DNA of 64,000 nt from Paenibacillus humicola (GTDB lineage Bacteria > Bacillota > Bacilli > Paenibacillales > Paenibacillaceae), in contig NZ_JAQGPL010000001.1 in the NCBI RefSeq assembly GCF_028826105.1, forward strand, positions 1,886,501 through 1,950,500. Direction: 5' to 3'. A program made the position numbers and the translations under genes. The notes below the pieces were generated by a model. That model was given only the letters and a program-made list of their open reading frames with translations. It did not search any database and had not been told where the DNA came from. Below are positions 53,050 through 61,631 of the stretch, piece by piece. Every line of letters begins with the position of its first letter. Within the stretch, counting starts at the first letter, position 1.

Positions 53050-54339
53050 ATGCCCTTAATCTTCTCGATTGCCGTATTTATCGCGGCGCTCATCCTGATC
53101 GTCTGGAAACCGTGCGGGCTGCGCGAAGCGTATCCCGCTTTGGCGGGAGCGGCGCTGCTCTTCGCCTTCCGGCTGCTCGCGCCGGCAGATGCCGCCTATA
53201 TTTGGAGCTTCGTCTGGGATGCGACGTTCTCGCTGATCGGCATTATGCTCTTTACCTCGCTGCTTGACCAGAACGGTTTTTTCCGCTGGGCGGCGCTTCA
53301 TATCGTGCGGAGATTCCACCGCCGGCAGGTGCGGCTGCTCGTCGGCTTGTCGCTGCTGGCCGCCTGCATCACCGTTTTTTTCAACAACGACGGCACGATT
53401 CTGATTATGACTCCGATCGCGCTCGAGGTAACGGCGCTGCTGAAGCTGCCGCGCAAAGCGAAAATCGCCTTTTTGTTCAGCGTCGGCCTGATGGCCGACA
53501 CCGCCAGCGCGCCGCTCATGATGAGCAATTTGACGAATATTCTGACGGCCGATTTTTTCGGAATCTCTTTCGGGGATTACGCCAAGGTCATGCTCATTCC
53601 GGGAATGACGGCCATTGTGGCGACCGTTGGAATGACGGCGCTCGTCTTCGGGAGAACGATCCGTCGGGAAGAAAACCGGGAGGAGGCGCCGCATTCGTTT
53701 CCCGCGCCGGGTTCGGCGATCGGCGACAAGCGGCTGTTTGCGGTATCCTGGATCATGATTGGCGTCATGATGGCGGGTTATTTGGTCTCGGGGAGACTGC
53801 ACCTGCCGGTTATGGCGGTCGCGCTCGTTGGAGCGGCGCTGCAGTGGGCGGCATCCGCCGCGCTGGGAAAAGCGAATTTCCGCCAAACTGTAAGGCGGGC
53901 GCCGTGGCTGATCGTCGTGTTCGCGCTGTCGATGAATTTAATCGTGTACAGCCTGTATCTTCACGGCGCCGTCGGCTGGTTTCCGGATGCGCTCGGGCCG
54001 GTGACGGCGCAAGGAGCGGCGGCCGGCATTTTCGGGTCGGGCGTCCTGTTCTCGCTGCTTGCCGCGGCGGTCAACAATCTGCCGGCCGTGCTCGTTTCTT
54101 CGCTGTCGATCGGACAGCTCGGCGGCGGCCCTTCCTATTTGCCGTTCGCCAGCCTGCTCGGCACGGCGGTCGGCGCCAAGCTGACCCCGATCGGTTCGTT
54201 GGCCACGCTCCTGTGGCTGCAGCTGATCAGCCGCGGCGGGGCGCCGCTTACCTGGAAGGAGTACGTCAAATACGGGCTGACGTTTACGTTTCCTATCTTG
54301 TTTTGCGCCTTATTCGCATTATGGCTGGTCTGCCGTTGA
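53050..54339 (+). CDS. ArsB-like arsenite/anion permease
   Basis: A 429-residue membrane protein with about 11-12 helices, of the ArsB/ion transporter superfamily: LLAACITVFFNNDGTILIMTPIALE, FSVGLMADTASAPLMMSNLTNILTADFF, AAAVNNLPAVLVSSL and LGTAVGAKLTPIGSLATLLWL. Length equals typical ArsB. It would extrude arsenite or antimonite through the membrane. There is no arsR or arsC next to it, so another anion is possible. No good ribosome site is visible before the ATG. Its last 21 bp overlap the convergent lipoprotein gene. Confidence 0.85.
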   Translation: MPLIFSIAVFIAALILIVWKPCGLREAYPALAGAALLFAFRLLAPADAAYIWSFVWDATFSLIGIMLFTSLLDQNGFFRWAALHIVRRFHRRQVRLLVGLSLLAACITVFFNNDGTILIMTPIALEVTALLKLPRKAKIAFLFSVGLMADTASAPLMMSNLTNILTADFFGISFGDYAKVMLIPGMTAIVATVGMTALVFGRTIRREENREEAPHSFPAPGSAIGDKRLFAVSWIMIGVMMAGYLVSGRLHLPVMAVALVGAALQWAASAALGKANFRQTVRRAPWLIVVFALSMNLIVYSLYLHGAVGWFPDALGPVTAQGAAAGIFGSGVLFSLLAAAVNNLPAVLVSSLSIGQLGGGPSYLPFASLLGTAVGAKLTPIGSLATLLWLQLISRGGAPLTWKEYVKYGLTFTFPILFCALFALWLVCR

Positions 54340-55020
54340 AAAAAGCTTGATCGATACGATCCGTTCCGTCTTCGGGTCGACGTCCAACTTCAGCAGCGCA
54401 TGTCCGGCTTTGTACGTCATGACGCTGCCGGTATTCGTATCCGGCTTGCCGAGCGCTTTGGCCGCGGCGTCCGCTCGGTCGCCGATACGAAGTCCGTTCA
54501 GGCCGGGATCGGCTTGCTTGCCGTATACTTCGACGAAGATGACCTTGCCCCCGGCGGTGCCGATGGAAAACCCGTCGAATTCCCGGACGGAGATCGTTTC
54601 GCCGCCGCTGCTCAGGGGATAGCTGTCTTTCGGCTTGCCCAGCTTGTCCAAGGCGGCGGCCTGCAAGCCGCCGAGCGAAATGCCGCTCAGCGCAGGCGCT
54701 TTCGGGTCCCAGCGGCCGGCCGGATCGCCGGTATTCGGGCCGGTTCCCGGGGAGGCGTCCATTTTGGCGCCCTCCGGGCCCGGCTTCTCGGACTCGGATA
54801 CGGTTACGACCGGAATTTCACCGTTTTCCTTCGGCGATGTATGATAGGCCTGCTGCGGACTGCCCGGCACATCGGCACCCGTCCCGGCTTGTCCGGTTTC
54901 CGCCGCATAGGAATCGGCGGCCTTCCCGCCGCCGGTTTCGCTTTGACAGCCCACAATGACGACCGACAACAGGAAAATCGCGGCGGCTCGAGCCACGGTT
55001 TGCGAAGCCGTACGTTTCAT
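54319..55020 (-). CDS. Lipoprotein of unknown function with repeated DUF4309-like lobes
   Basis: A 233-residue lipoprotein: signal peptide with lipobox IVGC (Cys25 or so), a low-complexity Gly/Ala/Ser/Pro region to about residue 105, then two similar segments, ISLGGLQAAALDKLGKPKDSY and LRIGDRADAAAKALGKPDTNT. These are two copies of the IxxGxxxxxxxxxLGxP lobe seen in secreted Bacillales proteins. ATG 55020 has GGAGGGAC directly upstream; longer ORF versions have no ribosome site. The 3' end overlaps the convergent permease gene. Confidence 0.75.
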   Translation of the reverse strand: MKRTASQTVARAAAIFLLSVVIVGCQSETGGGKAADSYAAETGQAGTGADVPGSPQQAYHTSPKENGEIPVVTVSESEKPGPEGAKMDASPGTGPNTGDPAGRWDPKAPALSGISLGGLQAAALDKLGKPKDSYPLSSGGETISVREFDGFSIGTAGGKVIFVEVYGKQADPGLNGLRIGDRADAAAKALGKPDTNTGSVMTYKAGHALLKLDVDPKTERIVSIKLFSTADQP

Positions 55021-55145
55021 GCCGATGTCCCTCCTCCGGGTGAAATCCGTAACTCCGTCTTTTTGTTTTGTTACTCCTTTAGACGTTTGAGCCTGGGAAA
55101 AGTTGCAGCTTGTTTGCTGCCGGCTCGATCTTTTTAGGCGCATTA

Positions 55146-55175
55146 TTGCACTTCGGCGTGCGCTTGTGGTACGTT
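55146..55175 (+). promoter_or_regulatory. Predicted promoter of xpt
   Basis: TTGCAC (55146-55151), 18-bp spacer, TACGTT (55170-55175). The leader to the xpt start is about 27 nt, so there is no room for the purine riboswitch that often precedes xpt in Bacillales. Confidence 0.45.
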
Positions 55176-55208
55176 TAAATGAAAAAGGTTTTCGGTGGAG
55201 GGAAAGCG

Positions 55209-55778
55209 ATGGAACTGTTAAAAGAACGCATTTTGCGCGAAGCTGTAATTATTAACGACGATGTCCTCAAGCTCGATGCGCTGCTAAACCATCAGGTGGA
55301 TCCTCTGCTGACGATGGAGATGGGCCGGGAGTTTGCCCGCCGGTTCGCGGAAGATCCGATTACGAAGGTGATCACCGTGGAATCGTCCGGCATTCCGGTC
55401 GCATTCGCTGCCGCGCTCGCGCTGAACGTGCCGCTTCTTTTTGCCAGACGGAAAAAGACGCTGATCGCCGATCCCGACGCGCTGTGCGAGCGTGTGCCTT
55501 CGTTTACGAAAGGAATCGTCACCGACATCATGGTATCCAAGCAATTTTTGACGGAGGACGACACGGTGCTGTTCATCGACGATATTATCGCCAACGGCGA
55601 TGCGGCGCGCGGGCTGATCAAAATTATCGAGCGGTCGGGAGCGAAGCTGGCCGGACTCGGCATCGTCGTCGAGAAATCGTTCCAGGCCGGAGCCCGGACA
55701 ATCCGCGAGCAGGGCATTCGCATCGAATCGCTGGTCCGCATCGGCTCGCTGGAAGGCGGAAAAATCCGGTTCGAGTAG
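55209..55778 (+). CDS. xpt: Xanthine phosphoribosyltransferase
   Basis: A 189-residue type I phosphoribosyltransferase: MELLKERILREAVIINDDVLKLDALLNHQVDP, ITVESSGIPVAFAAALAL, RRKKT, and the PRPP loop VLFIDDIIANGDAARGL. The length and N-terminus match B. subtilis Xpt (194 residues). It salvages xanthine to XMP. ATG 55209 has GGAGGG upstream; the in-frame start at 55179 lacks one. It stands alone, without the pbuX permease gene that usually follows. Confidence 0.93.
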   Translation: MELLKERILREAVIINDDVLKLDALLNHQVDPLLTMEMGREFARRFAEDPITKVITVESSGIPVAFAAALALNVPLLFARRKKTLIADPDALCERVPSFTKGIVTDIMVSKQFLTEDDTVLFIDDIIANGDAARGLIKIIERSGAKLAGLGIVVEKSFQAGARTIREQGIRIESLVRIGSLEGGKIRFE

Positions 55779-55868
55779 ACGAACCGATCGGTGTCCAAAA
55801 TCAGTCTCTTTTCGTGCAGCGCCTTTTGATCTATAATGTTCCTAAGTGACCGAGGGGAGGCATGAAGC

Positions 55869-56189
55869 ATGGGGAATCTGAATGCGGAATTTTTACTGTC
55901 CAAGCTGGCCGGCGCGAAAGAACACTTCGAGCGCGCGCTCGATTGCAAACATACGGAATTTGACGACTTGTATCCTTATATGATCGAGCATCCTCAATTT
56001 TTCTGGTATAAACGGTATGTCGCATGGTCGGAGCTGCTGACGATCGTCAAATTGTCCGAAGAGCTCGGCGTCGATTGGCGGAAGCAGTTTTCGCAGAAGC
56101 AGGCGGATTACGTGACGGGCCGCGTCATGTCGTCCCGCGTTCTCGACGAATGGTACGAGACGAACGATTCGAAGGAACACGTAGGCTAA
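55869..56189 (+). CDS. Small conserved protein of unknown function
   Basis: A 106-residue, soluble, mostly helical protein (NAEFLLSKLAGAKEHFERALDCKHTEFDDLYPYMIEHPQFFWYKRYVAW at the N-terminal half; charged C-terminus). No family is recognised. GGGGAGG lies 11 nt before the ATG, and a TATAAT near 55831 could be its -10. It lies between xpt and two further small genes, each with its own ribosome site. Confidence 0.7.
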   Translation: MGNLNAEFLLSKLAGAKEHFERALDCKHTEFDDLYPYMIEHPQFFWYKRYVAWSELLTIVKLSEELGVDWRKQFSQKQADYVTGRVMSSRVLDEWYETNDSKEHVG

Positions 56190-56279
56190 CGGGCTGGCCG
56201 TAATGACAAGCTGCGGACCTGGGGCGACGGCTTTTGCCGTTCGTTTCAGGTCCATTTTACCTGTAAGGGGGAATATCGC

Positions 56280-56495
56280 GTGATTTCGGAAGAGGAGCTG
56301 GACGCTTACCGCCTGAATGGCACGCAGGTGCGCGTCGTCCGCGACGCGCTGGAAATGAACGACGTCGTCGGCACGGTCGTCGCCTGGGATGCGGAAAGCG
56401 TCGTTATCCGCAAAGCGAACCGGCGGGTCGTCAAGCTGAGCAGAAGCTACCGGTACGAGCCGGCTTCGCAGCCGAGAACGAACGCCGCCGACTAG
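56280..56495 (+). CDS. Small basic protein, possibly SH3-like fold
   Basis: A 71-residue protein that starts with GTG behind TAAGGGGGAAT. The sequence alternates short beta-strands (TQVRVVRD, DVVGTVVAWDAESVVIRKANRRVVKLSRSYRYE), which suggests a small SH3- or Sm-like barrel. No family is recognised; ribosome site, codon use and spacing support a real gene. Confidence 0.65.
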   Translation: MISEEELDAYRLNGTQVRVVRDALEMNDVVGTVVAWDAESVVIRKANRRVVKLSRSYRYEPASQPRTNAAD

Positions 56496-56589
56496 CGGCG
56501 GAAGGAAGGTTGAAACCTGTTCGGCTTTTCAACGTAGAACCCTCTAAAGAGGCCTGTTTGAACGGCCGGAATGAATGGAGGCGTTCATG

Positions 56590-56886
56590 ATGAAGTGTCC
56601 GGTTTGTGAAAATGTCCGGATGCGCGAAGTGGAACGGGAAGGCGTGCTCATCGACGTTTGCCCCGACTGCAAGGGCGTTTGGCTGGATCGCGGGGAATTG
56701 GACAAACTCATGCAGGGCGAACGGGAATACCGGGAATATGACGACGACGACCGTTTTGAGGGAAAATTCGACGAGCACAAAAGCCGGCCGCACGACAGCG
56801 GCGGATACGGCGGCTACGACAAGCACGGCCACAAGCGCCGGAAGAAAAAATCGATGTTTGACGTTTTCGGCGATATATTCGACTAA
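56590..56886 (+). CDS. zf-TFIIB zinc-ribbon protein
   Basis: A 98-residue protein with the zf-TFIIB pattern: CPVCENVRMREVEREGVLIDVCPDCKGVWLDRGELDKLM (two CxxC pairs binding zinc, then the WLDxGEL motif). An acidic middle, a Gly/His segment (HDSGGYGGYDKHGHKRRKKK) and a C-terminal FGDIFD follow. The function is not established for the family. GGAGG lies 5-8 nt before two adjacent ATGs (56587 and 56590). Confidence 0.85.
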   Translation: MKCPVCENVRMREVEREGVLIDVCPDCKGVWLDRGELDKLMQGEREYREYDDDDRFEGKFDEHKSRPHDSGGYGGYDKHGHKRRKKKSMFDVFGDIFD

Positions 56887-56937
56887 TCGTTCGGCGCCCG
56901 CTTATTTGTTAGAAAATTGGAACTTCACGTCCGCGCC

Positions 56938-56967
56938 TTGACTTGCACCGCAGCCGGGTGGTACGAT
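56938..56967 (+). promoter_or_regulatory. Promoter of the tRNA-Leu gene
   Basis: TTGACT (56938-56943), 18-bp spacer, TACGAT (56962-56967), giving a start about 35 nt before the mature tRNA. Confidence 0.65.
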
Positions 56968-57010
56968 AGCACATGTGACTGCGCGGCAAGGCGCGGTACG
57001 ATAAAGCTTT

Positions 57011-57094
57011 GCGGTCATGGCGGAATTGGCAGACGCGCTAGATTCAGGTTCTAGTGGTGTAACAACCGTGGAGGTTCAAGTCCTCTTGACCGCA
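57011..57094 (+). tRNA. tRNA-Leu (anticodon CAG)
   Basis: An 84-nt cloverleaf with acceptor GCGGTCA/TGACCGC, a D-arm with GGCAGACGC, anticodon stem CTAGA/TCTAG around loop TTCAGGT (anticodon CAG), a long variable arm as in class II tRNAs, and a T-arm with GGTTCAAGTCC. The discriminator is A. The 3' CCA is not encoded. It stands alone, between its own promoter and terminator. Confidence 0.96.
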
Positions 57095-57104
57095 TACAGG
57101 ATTG

Positions 57105-57143
57105 AAAAAACTCTTCTGCGCAAGTGCCGCAGAAGAGTTTTTT
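57105..57143 (+). terminator. Terminator of the tRNA-Leu gene
   Basis: A perfect 16-bp stem, AAAAAACTCTTCTGCG (57105-57120) with CGCAGAAGAGTTTTTT (57128-57143) and a 7-nt loop, 10 nt after the tRNA. It can act on both strands. Confidence 0.93.
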
Positions 57144-57250
57144 GCCGCAAGCCGAATTTTCGGCACATCCGGGACGACGCTTTAATCAAGCCGGTACTTA
57201 AGGTATAAGTGGGCGTATAAATGAAAACATCTCCACACGGCGGAAGGCAG

Positions 57251-57259
57251 TGTTATAAT
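57251..57259 (+). promoter_or_regulatory. Extended -10 promoter of the dehydrogenase gene
   Basis: TGTTATAAT fits TGnTATAAT; no good -35 is visible, as is common for extended -10 promoters. It would give a leader of about 140 nt, in which I see no known regulatory RNA. The rest of 57144-57404 holds no gene. Confidence 0.5.
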
Positions 57260-57404
57260 GAGTGTTGCGAACGCTTCCACCATTCAATTACGGGCGGCGT
57301 TTATTCGTCGCGGCGTACATAAGGAAAGCTTGGATCGCGTCACGAATCAAGGACGTAACGGGTGATCGTCAACATCATTCGGTCACGCCGAAGGAGGAGA
57401 AGAG

Positions 57405-58343
57405 ATGGAGAAGCTTACCGTATTGGGCGCGGGGCTGATGGGCCATTCCATAGCGCTTACGGCCGCATGGGCCAAGATGGAGGTGAAGCTGCAGGGAATC
57501 GACCAGCCCGACTTGGAACGCGCGGATAAAGGCATTCGGGACAAGCTTGCGCTGCTGGATGCAAACGGCTTGATCGAGCCTGGGGAGCGGGAACGGATTC
57601 GGGAAAGAATTACGCTGCTGACGTCGGTCGAGGACGCCGTCGACGGCGCGACCTTCGTCATCGAAGCGATTCCGGAGCAGCTTCAGCTGAAACAGCAGTT
57701 TTACGAAAAGCTGGACGACCTGTGCGGCAGCGGCACCGTGCTGGCCAGCAACACGTCGGGTCTCAGCCCGACGGCGATCGCACGCGATATGAAACGGCCG
57801 TCCCGGATGGTCGTTACGCATTTTTGGAATCCGGCGCACCTGATTCCTCTGGTCGAGGTCGTGCGCGGCGAGCATACGGACGACGAGACCGTCGGACGGG
57901 CGATGACCCTGCTCCGCGAAATGAACAAAAAGCCGATCGAAGTGAAGAAGGACATTCCCGGTTTTGTCGGCAACCGGCTGCAGTACGCGCTGTTCCGCGA
58001 AGCCCAGCATATTTTGGCGACCGGAGCCGCGACGCAGGAGGACATCGACACGGCCGTGACGATGAGCCTTGGGCGCAGGCTGCCGATCACGGGGCCTTTT
58101 ATGACGGCGGACATGGGCGGACTGGAAGTGTTTGATTCCATCTCCTCATATTTGTTCAAGGATTTGAACAACGACGGCGAGTCGCTGGCGGCGATGCGGA
58201 AGCTGGTGGACGACGGGCATTACGGGCAAAAGAACGGCGAAGGCTTTTACGACTGGACGCCGGAACTGTCCGAACGTATGAGCAGGCAGCGCGAGCAGGA
58301 GCTGATTCGCTTCCTGAAGCAGGATATGGAGCGGAAGGAATAA
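57405..58343 (+). CDS. 3-hydroxyacyl-CoA dehydrogenase family protein
   Basis: A 312-residue NAD-dependent enzyme: Rossmann motif VLGAGLMGHSIAL at the N-terminus, VIEAIPEQLQLKQQFYEKLD, SNTSGLSPTAIA, catalytic His in THFWNPAHLIPLVEVV, VKKDIPGFVGNRLQYALFREA, and a C-terminal helical domain (YGQKNGEGFYDW). It resembles 3-hydroxybutyryl-CoA dehydrogenase and lambda-crystallin/L-gulonate dehydrogenase-like proteins. The HFWNP form and the neighbouring sugar-acid genes leave the substrate open. AAGGAGGAG lies 5 nt before the ATG. A terminator follows, so it is monocistronic. Confidence 0.87.
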   Translation: MEKLTVLGAGLMGHSIALTAAWAKMEVKLQGIDQPDLERADKGIRDKLALLDANGLIEPGERERIRERITLLTSVEDAVDGATFVIEAIPEQLQLKQQFYEKLDDLCGSGTVLASNTSGLSPTAIARDMKRPSRMVVTHFWNPAHLIPLVEVVRGEHTDDETVGRAMTLLREMNKKPIEVKKDIPGFVGNRLQYALFREAQHILATGAATQEDIDTAVTMSLGRRLPITGPFMTADMGGLEVFDSISSYLFKDLNNDGESLAAMRKLVDDGHYGQKNGEGFYDWTPELSERMSRQREQELIRFLKQDMERKE

Positions 58344-58402
58344 CCCGGAATGTGAAGCGTCACCAATAACGAACTCTTTTCTAATAGGAGCGGCGAGGAA
58401 AT

Positions 58403-58455
58403 CGCGGCCAGGCATACGCTCGGCGCAGACCGAGTACCGGGCTGCGTTTTCTTTT
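58403..58455 (+). terminator. Terminator after the dehydrogenase gene
   Basis: CGCGGCC (58403-58409) pairs with GGCTGCG (58440-58446, one G-U). An inner CTCGG-CGCAGA-CCGAG hairpin lies between, and TTTTCTTTTTTTT follows. Confidence 0.75.
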
Positions 58456-58495
58456 TTTTCTCCGAAAGGGCGGGGAATCGGCGACCATAAAAAAG

Positions 58496-58520
58496 TGTAA
58501 CGGATATTAAATTCGTTACA
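58496..58520. promoter_or_regulatory. Inverted repeat upstream of the carbohydrate operon
   Basis: TGTAACG (58496-58502), 11 bp, CGTTACA (58514-58520): a perfect 7-bp inverted repeat with an AT-rich centre, 47 bp before the predicted -35. It is a candidate operator or activator site for the lactonase operon. Confidence 0.45.
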
Positions 58521-58566
58521 GCAGCCGGGCGGGCGGCGAATGGTACAATTTAGTGAGCCTCTTTTA

Positions 58567-58595
58567 TTGAACTTACGCGGATGCGGGTGTAAGAT
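58567..58595 (+). promoter_or_regulatory. Predicted promoter of the carbohydrate operon
   Basis: TTGAAC (58567-58572), 17-bp spacer, TAAGAT (58590-58595), about 43 bp before the lactonase start codon. Confidence 0.5.
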
Positions 58596-58637
58596 CACAT
58601 TATGTACGCGTGTCCATTTTGAAAGGAGAATCGGCGA

Positions 58638-59519
58638 ATGAACATCATCCGTTATTCCGCCGGGCTGGACGGCATCGTTCCCGAAGGCCGGGAAATCCGG
58701 AAGCTCGCGACCGGCTATTCGTTTGCGGAAGGTCCCGTCTGGTGTCCGCGGACGAGCCGGCTGTTTTTTACGGATTTTCCGAATCAGCGCATCCACGTCT
58801 GGAGCGAAGCGGAAGGGGCGCGTCTTTTCAAGGAGAAGAGCGGCCGTGCGGTCGGCATGGCGATGGACGCGGAAGGCCGGCTTATCCTTTGCGAATCGCT
58901 GGAGCGGCGGATTTCCCGCATCGAGCCGGACGGATCGGTGACACCGCTGGCGACGCATTATAATGGAGACCGGCTCAACAACACGAACGACGTCATCGTC
59001 AAAAGGGACGGCTCGCTTTATTTCTCCGATCCGTACAGCGCCATGCTGGGAGGCCCGCGTGATTTGAACTATAACGGCGTATTCCGCTGCGACTTTGCCA
59101 CTGGTGAGGTCGAGCTGCTGACGGACGAATTCGAACGCCCGAACGGGCTCGCTTTTTCGCCGGACGAAACGCTGCTGTACGTCAACGACACGAACAAGCA
59201 GCATATCAAGGTGTACGACGTTGCGCCGGACGGAAGCGTGAGCGGCGGGCGCCTGTTTGCGGAGCTCGACACAAATACCGGGCCCGGCGCCGCAGACGGC
59301 ATGAAGACGGACGAACGCGGCAACGTATACGTCACCGGTCCGGGCGGGATTTGGATCATCGCGCCATCGGGAGAGCCGCTGGGCCGGATCGAGCTGCCGG
59401 AGGTGGCGGCAAACCTATGCTTCGGCGGAAGCCCTGGTTCGGACCGACGGGATATCCTTTACATCACGGCATCGACTTCCCTGTATTGTGTGAGGCTCGA
59501 GGTTTGCGGGGCCGCATAA
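58638..59519 (+). CDS. SMP-30/gluconolactonase family protein
   Basis: A 293-residue six-bladed propeller: FAEGPVWCPRTSRLFFTDF with the metal-binding Glu, DRLNNTNDVIVKRDGSLYFSDP (Asn ligand), FERPNGLAFSPDETLLYVND, and GAADGMKTDERGNVYVTGPGG with the metal Asp. It should hydrolyse a sugar lactone to the aldonic acid. No signal peptide, so it is cytosolic. GAAAGGAGAA precedes the ATG. First gene of a four-gene sugar operon. Confidence 0.87.
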   Translation: MNIIRYSAGLDGIVPEGREIRKLATGYSFAEGPVWCPRTSRLFFTDFPNQRIHVWSEAEGARLFKEKSGRAVGMAMDAEGRLILCESLERRISRIEPDGSVTPLATHYNGDRLNNTNDVIVKRDGSLYFSDPYSAMLGGPRDLNYNGVFRCDFATGEVELLTDEFERPNGLAFSPDETLLYVNDTNKQHIKVYDVAPDGSVSGGRLFAELDTNTGPGAADGMKTDERGNVYVTGPGGIWIIAPSGEPLGRIELPEVAANLCFGGSPGSDRRDILYITASTSLYCVRLEVCGAA

Positions 59520-59575
59520 GAGAACGCTTTCATTTTGCGGCAATACATTTTCAATCGAATCGGGAGGAATGGACA

Positions 59576-60583
59576 ATGAAATACGGTTATTTGGGACGGT
59601 CGGGCATGCGGGTCAGCCGCTTGTGCCTGGGTACGGCGGCATTCGGCAGCTCGATCAAGCGGCCGGGCGAATACGGCAGCGTGACGGAGCAGGAGGCGCA
59701 CCGCATTATGGACGCCGCGCTGGATGCGGGCATCAACTTTTTCGATACGGCCAACGTTTACGGCGACCTTGGCCAGCGCGGCATTACCGAGGAGATTATC
59801 GGGCGCTGGTTCGCCAAAGGCGGCAACCGCCGCGAGCGGGTCGTGCTCGGCACGAAGGTCGGGCGGATGTTCGACGACGATACGATCGACGGGCCGAACA
59901 AGCCGCAAGGGCTGTCGCTGTATAAAATCCGCCGCCATTTCGAAGCTTCGCTGCGGCGGCTGCAGACCGACCATATCGAGCTGTACCAGATGCACCATGT
60001 GGACCGCAACGTGCTGTGGGAAGAGCTTTGGGAAGCGTTCGAGGGCCTCGTCCGTTCGGGACGAGTCGATTATATCGGATCGTCCAATTTTGCCGGCCGG
60101 GATTTGTTGAAAGCGCAATCAAGCGCCAAAGAACGTCATTTTATGGGACTCATTTCCGAGCAGCACGGCTATAACCTGATCAACCGCTTTGCCGAGAACG
60201 ATACGATTCCGACGGCCAAGGACCTTGGCATCGGCGTCATCATTTTCAGTCCGCTTGCGCGGGGGCTGCTTGCGATCGACATGTCCCGTCCCATTCCCGA
60301 GCGGCTCGCCGGCCATGCGCGGAGGCTGCTTGAAACGCACCGGACGCAGATAGAGCAGTATTCCGCCCTGTGCCGCGAGCTGGGCCATAAGGAATCGCAT
60401 GTCGCGCTGGCCTGGCTGCTCGCCCAGCCGGCAGTCACCGCCCCGATCATCGGGCCGTGTACGGTCGAGGAGCTCGAGGACTGCCTGAAGGCGGTCGAGA
60501 TCGAGCTGGACGAGCCGACGCTGAAGCGGCTGGACGAAATTTTCCCGACGCCGCGCGAGACGAATCTGTTTCCGCAGCAGTAA
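59576..60583 (+). CDS. Aldo/keto reductase
   Basis: A 335-residue NADPH-dependent AKR barrel: MKYGYLGRSGMRVSRLCLGTAAFG, then the catalytic tetrad Asp and Tyr in FFDTANVYGDLG, Lys in VLGTKVG and His in LYQMHHVD; GSSNFAGRDL and VTAPIIGPCTVEELEDCL complete the cofactor site. GGGAGGAAT lies before ATG 59576. It probably reduces a sugar aldehyde or ketone in the pathway of the neighbouring lactonase and glycoside hydrolase. Confidence 0.9.
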   Translation: MKYGYLGRSGMRVSRLCLGTAAFGSSIKRPGEYGSVTEQEAHRIMDAALDAGINFFDTANVYGDLGQRGITEEIIGRWFAKGGNRRERVVLGTKVGRMFDDDTIDGPNKPQGLSLYKIRRHFEASLRRLQTDHIELYQMHHVDRNVLWEELWEAFEGLVRSGRVDYIGSSNFAGRDLLKAQSSAKERHFMGLISEQHGYNLINRFAENDTIPTAKDLGIGVIIFSPLARGLLAIDMSRPIPERLAGHARRLLETHRTQIEQYSALCRELGHKESHVALAWLLAQPAVTAPIIGPCTVEELEDCLKAVEIELDEPTLKRLDEIFPTPRETNLFPQQ

Positions 60584-60598
60584 GGCGGCTTCGAACCG

Positions 60599-61600
60599 AT
60601 GAAACATTCGCCATGCACGATACGCGAAACGACGGCTGCCGGACTCGATAGGCTCGTTTTGGAAAACGGGCTGCTGCAAATAAGTATTTTGGCCGGTAAA
60701 GGGGCCGATATCTACGAGTTGATCTACAAGCCGCTGCAGATGGACGTACTGCTGAAGACAGGACCGGGGCTGGACGGCTTTCGCGGCCGAGACCTTGCGG
60801 AACGGCGGCTGCGTATGTATTCCGAGATTTACGTTGGCGGCTGGCAGGATTGTCTTCCGCACCGCGCCAGGTACGGCGGCATCGAAATTACCCAGGATAA
60901 CGGCGGTATCGCCGCCACGCTGCCGTGGGCTTATGAAGTGACGTCAAACACGGAAGACACGGTATCGGTACGCTGCTTCGTGCAGCTGCCGGAAGTCCCG
61001 CTCGATGTCGAAAAGACGTTTACGCTTCAAAAGGGCGAATCGACGCTGCATATCACGCAGCGGATCCGGAACAGGGGCGATGCCGCCGCTTCGTTCACAT
61101 GGACCCAGCATCCCGCGTTCGGCGGAACGTTTCTGGACGAGACCGTCGACGTTGAAGTGCCCGAGGGCTGCATCGCCTTTCACCCCCGGCAGTACGCTGC
61201 GGCGCAGGGAAGCGATCCGGCCGCCTTCGAGGAGCCGATCGACCGGATTACGCTGCACGGCGGCGCGCCGCGCGACATCCGGAAGGTGCTGCCGCGAACC
61301 GCGAGCGATCAGCTGTTTCTCGTGCTGAAAAACGCCGGCGAGCCCTGGGCGCGGCTGGTGAACCGCCGGAAGGGGCTTGGCGTTCAGCTGCGCTGGCAGC
61401 TCGACGCTTTTCCCTACATCCGCTACTGGAGCAGCATCGGACCGGGCATCTATACGGTGGCCGTCGAACCGTCCAACGACGCCTTCGCTTCGCTGGACGA
61501 TTCGCTCGCGCACGGCACGTATCTGGAGCTGCAGCCGGGCGGGCAATTCGAAACCAGGTATTCGTGCGAGCTATTCGAAACGAATCGTGATCCGGCTTGA
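60599..61600 (+). CDS. Aldose 1-epimerase-like protein
   Basis: A 333-residue galactose-mutarotase fold protein (beta-supersandwich): LVLENGLLQISILAGKGADIYELIYKP, GWQDCLPHRARYGG, FTWTQHPAFGGTF, and a C-terminal TVAVEPSNDAF with ELQPGGQFETRYSCELFE. These correspond to the substrate-binding His and the catalytic Glu region of aldose 1-epimerase/DUF4432 proteins. It starts 15 nt after the reductase gene with a weak ribosome site. Likely adjusts the anomer of a sugar released by the next gene product. Confidence 0.8.
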   Translation: MKHSPCTIRETTAAGLDRLVLENGLLQISILAGKGADIYELIYKPLQMDVLLKTGPGLDGFRGRDLAERRLRMYSEIYVGGWQDCLPHRARYGGIEITQDNGGIAATLPWAYEVTSNTEDTVSVRCFVQLPEVPLDVEKTFTLQKGESTLHITQRIRNRGDAAASFTWTQHPAFGGTFLDETVDVEVPEGCIAFHPRQYAAAQGSDPAAFEEPIDRITLHGGAPRDIRKVLPRTASDQLFLVLKNAGEPWARLVNRRKGLGVQLRWQLDAFPYIRYWSSIGPGIYTVAVEPSNDAFASLDDSLAHGTYLELQPGGQFETRYSCELFETNRDPA

Positions 61601-61631
61601 CCGGAATCCATCAGGAAAGAAGGGCTGTACC

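Noticed and set aside
55176..55208. Purine riboswitch before xpt
   Set aside because: No room between the predicted promoter and the gene, and no three-way junction signature.
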